Source: an uncultured Chitinophagaceae bacterium (GTDB lineage: Bacteria > Bacteroidota > Bacteroidia > Chitinophagales > Chitinophagaceae). From it: a DNA stretch of 12,537 bases. The translations under genes and the position numbers were made by a program. The notes beneath the pieces are model-generated. The model was not told where the DNA came from and made no database searches. It saw only the letters and a program-made list of their open reading frames with translations. Positions 8,401-12,537 of the stretch are shown here, piece by piece. Each line of letters starts with the position of its first letter. Within the stretch, counting starts at the first letter, position 1. The stretch spans positions 1 to 12,537 of the forward strand of contig CAMPGG010000076.1 of NCBI GenBank assembly GCA_946885335.1, in the 5' to 3' direction.

Positions 8401-8649
8401 GAAAGACAAGGTATCGTACGATCTGGTGATATTACAGTCCTGACCAAAATTCAACAGGCCATGCAGTATATCACTTCAAAAGCGGTAACCCCTGGAGAAC
8501 AGGAAATGGCTTTAGTGCAAATGGCTGAAGAGGGAATTGCCCAGGCTGTAGATAAAGCAAATCATTTTTATAGCGGTCATTGGAAAAAATACCAGCAACA
8601 GGTTAATTCTACGGATATTAATCTATTCACTGATTATAAACCTTTATAA
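5458..8649 (+). CDS. large secreted Asp-box (BNR/sortilin-like) beta-propeller protein
   Basis: This 1063-residue protein has a signal peptide ending VLQA|Q at residue 20. Residues about 35-730 are beta-propeller sequence with eleven Asp-box-like motifs (S/T-x-D-x-G-x-x-W/F). They start near residues 70, 124, 175, 233, 282, 330, 374, 513, 582, 637 and 681; examples are STDGGETW and TRDGGKTW. Such repeats occur in sialidases, Vps10/sortilin and photosystem-assembly propellers. Bacteroidota members of this type are often labelled 'glycosyl hydrolase', but I see no catalytic residues that would prove it. Residues about 780-898 look like an Ig-like beta-sandwich domain (IRTL, then NRFFWGMDEKG, then PGRYKV). 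Residues about 905-980 are charged and helical, probably a coiled coil. The protein ends FTDYKPL, without a T9SS sorting domain, so a periplasmic or outer-membrane-associated location is inferred. It stands between a promoter-like element and a terminator, so it is probably monocistronic. A binding or scaffolding role is as likely as an enzymatic one. Confidence 0.9.
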   Translation: MRKYILLFTFFIAALQVLQAQKVSLKDFKDMKPRNIGPSGMSGRITAIDVVLKDPNIIYLGAASGGVWKTENSGHSWTPVFEEQPTQNIGSIAIQQSNPNIVWVGTGEGNPRNSLNIGEGIFKSLDAGKTWNRMGLEKTRNIHRVIIDPTDPNIIYAGAIGNPFGIHPERGVFKSTDGGETWQKILYVNDTTGCAELVMDPSNPNKLIASMWQHRRTPYDFTSGGGGSGLYITIDGGKNWKKLEAKDGLPAGPLGRIGIDFAASMPTRVYAKIEATKNGLYSSDDGGFTWKMINNNPGEVTDRPFYYQEIYVDPKNENRIYDIHSTVTVSEDAGKSFSTLLPYFGIHPDHHAWWIHPEDPDFIIDGNDGGIGISRDRGKNWVFDDKIPVGQFYHINVDNEIPYNVMGGMQDNGSWHGPAYTWINGGIRNYYWHNVGGGDGFDVVPDPDDASWLYSMSQGGNLGRRNWETGESWFLKPPALDTNKLRFNWNAAIAQDPFDNNTIYYASQYLHKSNNKGASWQTISPDLTTDDKEIQKKTGETGGLTLDITGAETHNTIITIAPSYKEKGVIWVGTDDGNVQLTRDGGKTWTNFRGKLPGMPAGAWIPQIRTSKHNAGEAFVVVNDYRRGNFTPYIYRTADYGKTWTRMVDDKKVYGYALTVLQDPEEPNLFFVGTENGLWVSFDNGANFEQWKHGYPSVSTYDLVIQEREADLVIGTFGRALWILDDIRPLRHAAKNGFSTAKKITVFKPNDAYQAQYRAATGYDWSNYGLYNGENRSRGAAIAYFIHPSSSANDATKNKATANAQTQRGRNGRNSKDSVVARFYNEQNELIRTLQMNGTEGYNRFFWGMDEKGFRNPGSPKPRPNAPEPRGYDVFPGRYKVVISYGGESDSSYITVKSDPRLGDRKAIKQSQRDLQAGLRKNADKVTEILDRISESEEVVEKIQSQLKGLEGAKIDSLRKAGTATLDSLKTLREFIRGKSDERQGIVRSGDITVLTKIQQAMQYITSKAVTPGEQEMALVQMAEEGIAQAVDKANHFYSGHWKKYQQQVNSTDINLFTDYKPL

Positions 8650-8668
8650 TACTGTATCATTTTTCACA

Positions 8669-8697
8669 AAAGGTTCGCTTAATAAAGGCGAACCTTT
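8669..8697 (+). terminator. rho-independent terminator after the Asp-box propeller gene
   Basis: AAAGGTTCGC (8669-8678) pairs perfectly with GCGAACCTTT (8688-8697) around a 9-base loop. A T-rich tail follows (ccatttctttttc). It begins 20 bases after the stop codon. Confidence 0.88.
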
Positions 8698-8711
8698 CCA
8701 TTTCTTTTTCA

Positions 8712-8719
8712 TTATTTTG
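8712..8719 (+). promoter_or_regulatory. putative -7 promoter element (TTATTTTG) upstream of the FKBP gene
   Basis: TTATTTTG followed by TTGCCC sits 24 bases before the ATG at 8744, just past the T tail of the previous terminator. This is where a new promoter is needed. It matches the string ahead of the propeller gene in 12 of 14 positions, both differences being transitions. Confidence 0.4.
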
Positions 8720-8743
8720 TTGCCCTAAATAACCCTATCATAC

Positions 8744-9427
8744 ATGAAAAAAATCGTTTTTTCCTTATTGCTCATAATGGCTTCGACAAGCGTTTTATTT
8801 GCCCAGAATGCAAAACCAACAAACGCACAAATGAAATCTGAATCCGATTCGGTGAGTTATGCAATGGGAGCCAGCCTGGCCAATTATTACAAAAGCCAGG
8901 GAATTAACCAGCTTAACATCGCCCTGGTTACAAAAGCGATTGAAGATGTAATGAAAAACAATTGTGCATTATCAGATGAACAAATCAATATGAGTATTTC
9001 TAACTATTTACAAAAGATCAAAGGAGAAAAAATGGAAAAAGTAAAAACTGCCGGATTGGCTTTCCTGGCCGAGAATAAATCAAAACCGGGTGTAACAACG
9101 CTTCCCAGCGGATTGCAATACATGGTGTTGACAGAAGGTACCGGCCCCAAACCAACAGCCAGCGATAAAGTAAAATGCCATTATCATGGAACTTTGATAG
9201 ATGGAACCGTATTCGACAGCTCTGTTGAGCGTGGACAACCCGCTACTTTCCCCGTTAACGGGGTGATCAAAGGTTGGGTGGAAGCTCTCCAGTTAATGAA
9301 TACCGGATCTAAATGGCGTTTATTTATTCCTTCTGAACTGGCTTATGGAGAAAGACAGGCAGGTGCCCATATTCTTCCGGGATCTACGCTGATCTTTGAT
9401 GTGGAGTTACTGGAGGTCGTGAAATAA
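8744..9427 (+). CDS. exported FKBP-type peptidyl-prolyl cis-trans isomerase
   Basis: This 227-residue protein catalyses proline cis-trans isomerisation to help fold exported proteins. The signal peptide MKKIVFSLLLIMASTSVLFA is cleaved before Gln21. Residues about 33-110 match the helical dimerisation domain of the FkpA/FklB/Mip group (DSVSYAMGASLANYY at the start, helical KIKGEKMEKV toward the end). Residues about 125-226 are the FKBP catalytic domain. All nine pocket residues of the FKBP12 type can be aligned: Tyr147, Phe157, Asp158, Phe169, Val174, Ile175, Trp178, Tyr201 and Phe218. An active enzyme is therefore expected. No lipobox is seen, so it is most likely a soluble periplasmic dimer. 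It has a terminator on each side and is probably transcribed alone. Its start shares the string ATCATACATGA with the start of the propeller gene. Confidence 0.95.
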   Translation: MKKIVFSLLLIMASTSVLFAQNAKPTNAQMKSESDSVSYAMGASLANYYKSQGINQLNIALVTKAIEDVMKNNCALSDEQINMSISNYLQKIKGEKMEKVKTAGLAFLAENKSKPGVTTLPSGLQYMVLTEGTGPKPTASDKVKCHYHGTLIDGTVFDSSVERGQPATFPVNGVIKGWVEALQLMNTGSKWRLFIPSELAYGERQAGAHILPGSTLIFDVELLEVVK

Positions 9428-9449
9428 TTTCTCAAAAAAAATAAATAAT

Positions 9450-9480
9450 AACCACGGCGATTTTTATAATTGTCGTGGTT
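9450..9480 (+). terminator. rho-independent terminator after the FKBP gene
   Basis: AACCACGGCGA (9450-9460) pairs with TTGTCGTGGTT (9470-9480): 11 pairs including two G-T, with a 9-base loop. It runs into TTTTCTTTT. It begins 22 bases after the stop codon. Confidence 0.88.
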
Positions 9481-9567
9481 TTTTCTTTTCTAAAAAACCT
9501 TCACCTGTTAATGATGAAAATCATTTTAATTTTCCCATTCCTGTAAATGCCGGTGTCTTATTTCTTT

Positions 9568-9575
9568 TACATTTG
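9568..9575 (+). promoter_or_regulatory. putative -7 promoter element TACATTTG upstream of the aminotransferase
   Basis: TACATTTG is an exact match to the Bacteroidota consensus TAnnTTTG, 49 bases before the ATG at 9625 and on the correct strand. No TTG is found 19-21 bases upstream, so only half of the promoter is supported. A 6-bp inverted repeat (9510-9515 with 9520-9525) lies further upstream and is weak. Confidence 0.45.
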
Positions 9576-9624
9576 CCAGAACCGAACTTATCCCGGTAAC
9601 TATTATTAAGGTAAAAATCTGGTT

Positions 9625-10881
9625 ATGAAATTATCTCACTTGTCCGAAACTTTAATTGGGTCTGAAATTGTTAGCCTGGGAGGAGTTATCAGGGAAAAGA
9701 TTCGCAATGGCGAAAAGATCTTCAATTTTACTGTGGGTGATTTTGACCCTTCCTGTTTTCCTATACCTAAGGAATTAGAAGATGAAATAGTATCTGCCTA
9801 TCGCCACCATTTTACTAATTATCCTGCAGCAGAAGGTAATCTTGACTTACGCGAATCTATCAGCGAATTCATTAAAGAAAGAGAAGGATTGACCTATGCC
9901 CTGGATGAAGTGCTGGTTTCTGCCGGTGGCAGACCATTGATCTATGCATTATTCAGGGCTGTTTGTGATGTGAATGACAAGGTCATTTATGCCGTGCCTT
10001 CCTGGAATAATAATCATTATACGCATTTTGTAAACGGGCAGCATATTGTAATTGAAGCAAGCGCTGAGAATAATTTTATGCCTACGGCGGATGAAATCAG
10101 GCCGCATATTCAAAAGGCCAGTTTGCTTTCCCTATGTTCACCACAAAACCCAACGGGCACAACATTTCGCAAAGAGGAACTGGAAGCTATTTGCGATATG
10201 GTATTAGCCGAAAATGAGCGCCGGGGCGATGATGAAAAGAAATTATATGTGATGTACGACCAGATGTACTGGCACCTGACCTACGGGGACATTAGTCATT
10301 ACGACCCGGTTAATTTACGGCCAGCTATGAAGGAGTACACCATTTACATTGATGCCATCAGTAAAGTATTTGCTGCTACCGGTGTTCGGGTGGGCTGGGC
10401 ACTCGGACCCAAAAAAGTGATTGCTAAAATGCGCATGATATTAACTCATGTAGGCGCTTGGGCACCCATGGCAGAACAAAAAGCCGTGGCCCGTTTTTTA
10501 AAAAATCCTAAAGCGATAGATCAATACCTGGCGAACTTTAAGAAGGAAATTGAATTTAGATTACAAGAGATATATAAAGGTTTTCAACAGCTGAATGAGG
10601 AAGGATATGCCGTTAAAGCGATTGCCCCGGAAGCGGCCATTTACCTGACCATACAGTTGAACCTGGCAGGTAAAAAAACGGCGGATGGTGAGATTTTAGA
10701 TAACCAGGAAAAAGTTACCAGTTATATTCTGGATGAGGCTAAATTGGCAGTTGTTCCATTTTATGCATTTGGTGCTCCCAAAACCAGTAACTGGTATCGT
10801 TTAAGTGTAGGAACTTGTAAGAAAGAGGAGATAGACCAGATGATTGGTCAACTAAGGTCTGCACTTAAAAAGCTGCAATAA
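9625..10881 (+). CDS. class I/II pyridoxal-phosphate-dependent aminotransferase
   Basis: This 418-residue cytoplasmic enzyme has the fold-type I aminotransferase layout. SAGGRP (99-104) is the phosphate-binding turn. SPQNPTGT (172-179) carries the cofactor-contacting Asn175. YDQMY (211-215) has Asp212, which pairs with the pyridine nitrogen, and Tyr215. YIDAISKVFAATGVRVGW (241-258) contains Lys247, the Schiff-base lysine, and Arg255. WYRLSVG (390-396) holds Arg392, which binds the substrate carboxylate. All essential residues are present. The nearest well-known relatives are aspartate-type (subgroup I) aminotransferases that move an amino group between amino acids and 2-oxoglutarate. The donor substrate cannot be fixed from sequence alone, and no pathway genes sit beside it. 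The ATG at 9625 leads into the usual short helix (SETLIGSEI) before the domain. The gene follows a terminator and a TACATTTG element, and no terminator is seen after it. Confidence 0.94.
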   Translation: MKLSHLSETLIGSEIVSLGGVIREKIRNGEKIFNFTVGDFDPSCFPIPKELEDEIVSAYRHHFTNYPAAEGNLDLRESISEFIKEREGLTYALDEVLVSAGGRPLIYALFRAVCDVNDKVIYAVPSWNNNHYTHFVNGQHIVIEASAENNFMPTADEIRPHIQKASLLSLCSPQNPTGTTFRKEELEAICDMVLAENERRGDDEKKLYVMYDQMYWHLTYGDISHYDPVNLRPAMKEYTIYIDAISKVFAATGVRVGWALGPKKVIAKMRMILTHVGAWAPMAEQKAVARFLKNPKAIDQYLANFKKEIEFRLQEIYKGFQQLNEEGYAVKAIAPEAAIYLTIQLNLAGKKTADGEILDNQEKVTSYILDEAKLAVVPFYAFGAPKTSNWYRLSVGTCKKEEIDQMIGQLRSALKKLQ

Positions 10882-10904
10882 CCCTAATTTTTATTGATAA
10901 GAAA

Positions 10905-11105
10905 ATGAAATGGAGGCAAATGAAAATGCCTGCAGGCCTTGAGGATCTTCAAAGGCTTTTGTGTGATTTTGTTTCGGCAAACCAATTCATGAGCCATGCA
11001 AAAAGCATCAGGAATTTCGGCCCTGATCAAAATGCTGTTCAGGGATTCCACCTCATGCTCAAAAGCCTGCTCGGACAAAAATTGGTTTTTGAACAATACA
11101 AGTAA
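10905..11105 (+). CDS. doubtful small hypothetical gene (66 codons), overlapped antisense by another open frame
   Basis: An ATG-initiated frame starts 23 bases after the aminotransferase stop and has two more Met codons within eight residues. GGAGG lies just ahead of the Met-6 codon, but SD sites carry little weight in this phylum. The product is soluble-looking, mostly helical, and unlike any family I recognise; it ends LGQKLVFEQYK. The opposite strand is open over the same stretch (10884-11129, 81 codons, only a TTG start, product ending in a His/Phe-rich tail). That frame would follow the small lipoprotein gene by 23 bases on its strand. Codon use does not separate the two. At most one is likely real, and the stretch may instead be a decayed gene. 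I favour the plus frame slightly because of its ATG start. Confidence 0.22.
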   Translation: MKWRQMKMPAGLEDLQRLLCDFVSANQFMSHAKSIRNFGPDQNAVQGFHLMLKSLLGQKLVFEQYK

Positions 11106-11152
11106 ATCGCGGTTTAATTCATTCTTCAACGTTCAACTTTTTTAGTCAACCA

Positions 11153-11278
11153 TCAATTTTGTGCGGGACATCCGCAGTTACTACTTTTCTTTCCAGATCC
11201 TGAATAATAATTTCTATTACAAGCTGTTGTAGTTAATACTATCAATAAAAGGGCCAGCCAAATTTTGTTTCTTGCCAT
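11153..11278 (-). CDS. tiny lipoprotein-like gene, 41 codons, Cys-Gly-Cys-Pro tail
   Basis: The minus strand encodes MARNKIWLALLLIVLTTTAC, then a short polar part NRNYYSGSGKKSSN and the end CGCPAQN. This is a textbook export signal: basic N-region, an 11-residue hydrophobic core, then Cys20 followed by polar residues. Cys20 would be the lipidated residue, although the box (TTAC) is looser than the usual one, as Bacteroidota allow. The mature peptide would be only about 22 residues, with Cys35 and Cys37 near the end. An in-frame ATG three codons upstream (11287) is an alternative start, but the 11278 start gives a cleaner N-region. A TATTTTG element on the same strand (11320-11314) lies 35 bases ahead of the 11278 start. 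The gene is divergent from the glycosyltransferase. The function is unknown; the CxCP end could bind metal or form a disulfide, which is inference. Confidence 0.68.
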   Translation of the reverse strand: MARNKIWLALLLIVLTTTACNRNYYSGSGKKSSNCGCPAQN

Positions 11279-11300
11279 TATATGCATGTTTCTAAATTAA

Positions 11301-11322
11301 ACTATTTTACAAACAAAATAGT
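11301..11322. promoter_or_regulatory. inverted repeat in the divergent gap between the small lipoprotein and the glycosyltransferase
   Basis: ACTATTTT (11301-11308) and AAAATAGT (11315-11322) are perfect inverted copies separated by six bases. The right arm contains most of the minus-strand heptamer TATTTTG (11320-11314), and the left arm carries the plus-strand variant TATTTTA. It may therefore be two face-to-face promoter elements serving the two divergent genes, or an operator covering both. The region is AT-rich, so chance is not excluded. Confidence 0.35.
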
Positions 11323-11337
11323 ATGTAAAACTTAATT

Positions 11338-12492
11338 GTGAAAAAAAATAACCCGGAAATTATCCCAGCTTCAAATCACAGTGTTCCTTTAAAGGTATTG
11401 ATTGCACCGCTTGACTGGGGTTTAGGACATACTACCCGGGTAATACCTGTTATTCATTCATTTTTAACTGCCGGATGCCAGGTGTTACTGGCAGGTAACG
11501 CTAACCAAAAAATGCTGTTACAGGCGGAATTTCCACATTTAACTTTCGTGGATCTTGAAGGCTATAATGTGAAATATAGTCAACACCATCGCCTATTCAT
11601 GTGGAAATTACTCATGCAATTACCTTATTTACACTCCATCATAAAAAAAGAAAATAATTGGCTGTACAAAATTGTACATGAACATAACCCACAAGTGATC
11701 ATTTCTGATAACCGCTATGGCCTGTATCATCCAAATGTGTTCAGCATATTAATAACACATCAATTATATATTCGTTCGCCATTTGGGAAAAACATTAACC
11801 GGTTAATCCAAAAAATGCATAACCGGTTTATTGAAAAGTTTAATGCTTGCTGGGTTCCTGATCAAAAGGAAAATGGATTAGGCGGTGAACTTTCTCACCC
11901 AGACATCAAACCTGCCATCCCCGTTTATTATACCGGATGGTTATCCAGGTTTAAAGAAGATGCTACAGAAAAAAAAGAAAAGCATTTGCTTATACTGTTG
12001 TCTGGTCCTGAACCACAACGCACCATCTTTGAAGAAAAGATCTTTAATGAAATAAAAAACCTGCGGGAGCAGGTCATCATTGTTCGCGGTTTACCTGCCA
12101 GTAAAGACAAAATAGACATGGAGCCGCATGCGAAAGTTTACAATCATTTACCTGCCAATGAACTGAACAAACTGATGCTGGAAGCTTCTTTTATTATAGG
12201 CAGATGCGGGTACAGTACAATAATGGATCTTGCACGACTGAAAAAGAAATCGATCCTGGTTCCAACACCGGGACAAACTGAGCAGGAATATTTAGCCGGT
12301 TTTTTATCTGCTAAAAAAATTATTTATAGTGTGGATCAACATCATTTTTCTTTGACAAAAAGCATGGAACAAGCAAATCTTTTTAATTATACTTTCCCCA
12401 CCGAAAACCCTGGTCAATTAGAAGAATTGATCCATTCAACAATTAAAAATTTGACCGCTCAAAAACAGATAGAAACCTCTCCAGTCAGATAA
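11338..12492 (+). CDS. MurG-like GT-B glycosyltransferase
   Basis: This 384-residue cytoplasmic or membrane-peripheral enzyme belongs to the GT28/MurG-like group, which transfer a sugar from a nucleotide donor to a lipid or glycan acceptor. The N-terminal domain opens KVLIAPLDWGLGHTTR (19-34), the glycine-rich acceptor-side loop (GLGHTTR). The C-terminal domain begins near residue 215 (HLLILLSGPEPQR) and has the donor-binding signature GRCGYSTIMDLARL (288-301), followed by ILVPTPGQTEQEYLA (306-320), equivalent to the PxPGxxxQxxNA end of MurG. It is not MurG itself: the N-terminal motif and spacing differ, and it looks like the separate Bacteroidota family annotated only as 'glycosyltransferase'. 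The start is GTG at 11338. A TAA lies four codons upstream in frame and the next Met is residue 59, inside the domain, so GTG is the only reasonable start. The acceptor and donor are unknown and no cell-envelope operon surrounds it. Confidence 0.88.
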   Translation: MKKNNPEIIPASNHSVPLKVLIAPLDWGLGHTTRVIPVIHSFLTAGCQVLLAGNANQKMLLQAEFPHLTFVDLEGYNVKYSQHHRLFMWKLLMQLPYLHSIIKKENNWLYKIVHEHNPQVIISDNRYGLYHPNVFSILITHQLYIRSPFGKNINRLIQKMHNRFIEKFNACWVPDQKENGLGGELSHPDIKPAIPVYYTGWLSRFKEDATEKKEKHLLILLSGPEPQRTIFEEKIFNEIKNLREQVIIVRGLPASKDKIDMEPHAKVYNHLPANELNKLMLEASFIIGRCGYSTIMDLARLKKKSILVPTPGQTEQEYLAGFLSAKKIIYSVDQHHFSLTKSMEQANLFNYTFPTENPGQLEELIHSTIKNLTAQKQIETSPVR

Positions 12493-12537
12493 ATTTATTT
12501 ACCCGTATAAATCCGAAGTCATTTTACGGTTTAACAA

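Noticed and set aside
12499..12537. Twelve codons open to the right edge on the minus strand, ending KMTSDLYG-stop, possibly the C-terminus of a convergent gene
   Set aside because: Twelve open codons are expected by chance about half the time; sequence beyond the window would be needed. It remains possible because the placement 7 bases from the glycosyltransferase stop would suit a convergent gene.
1..12537. A new multi-gene system spanning the window
   Set aside because: Genes are on mixed strands, separated by terminators and promoter-like elements, and belong to unrelated common families; no set shows operon-like coupling.

Overview
The window looks like ordinary chromosome from a member of the Bacteroidota, probably of the Chitinophagaceae type. 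The base composition is AT-rich. One secreted enzyme ends in a type IX secretion (T9SS) sorting domain. Secreted proteins have cleavage sites of the A|Q type. Starts generally lack Shine-Dalgarno sequences, and TAnnTTFG-like (TAnnTTTG/TAnTTTG) promoter elements occur upstream of several genes. The genus assignment is inference from style, not from a marker gene.

Left part (1-4224): the 5' end of a minus-strand secreted protein, probably a gamma-glutamyltranspeptidase, runs off the left edge. Divergent from it are a YkuD-type L,D-transpeptidase lipoprotein (360-1133), a three-domain multicopper oxidase with a T9SS sorting domain (1262-3298, followed by a strong terminator) and a cytoplasmic DUF72/YecE-family protein (3487-4224).

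Middle (4225-9480): a short empty stretch leads to a tRNA-Thr(CGT) at 4444-4516. A bidirectional hairpin separates it from a convergent minus-strand YceI-family exported protein (4572-5243). Divergent from YceI are a 1063-residue secreted Asp-box (BNR/sortilin-like) beta-propeller protein (5458-8649) and an exported FKBP-type prolyl isomerase (8744-9427). Each of these two has its own terminator.

Right part (9481-12537): a class I/II PLP-dependent aminotransferase (9625-10881), then a poorly explained stretch (10882-11152) that is open on both strands. Next comes a very small minus-strand lipoprotein-like gene of 41 codons (11153-11278), then a divergent GTG-initiated MurG-like glycosyltransferase (11338-12492). 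The last 45 bases hold nothing certain.

Most genes appear to be single transcription units separated by terminators or promoter-like elements. Many products are envelope or periplasmic proteins: the L,D-transpeptidase, multicopper oxidase, YceI, propeller protein, prolyl isomerase and small lipoprotein. I see no operon linking them into one pathway. I found no mobile element, CRISPR array, toxin-antitoxin pair or defence system, and no convincing new multi-gene system. The most useful observations are the tiny Cys-Gly-Cys-Pro lipoprotein, the both-strands-open region next to it, and a recurring TAWTTTG heptamer ahead of transcription units.
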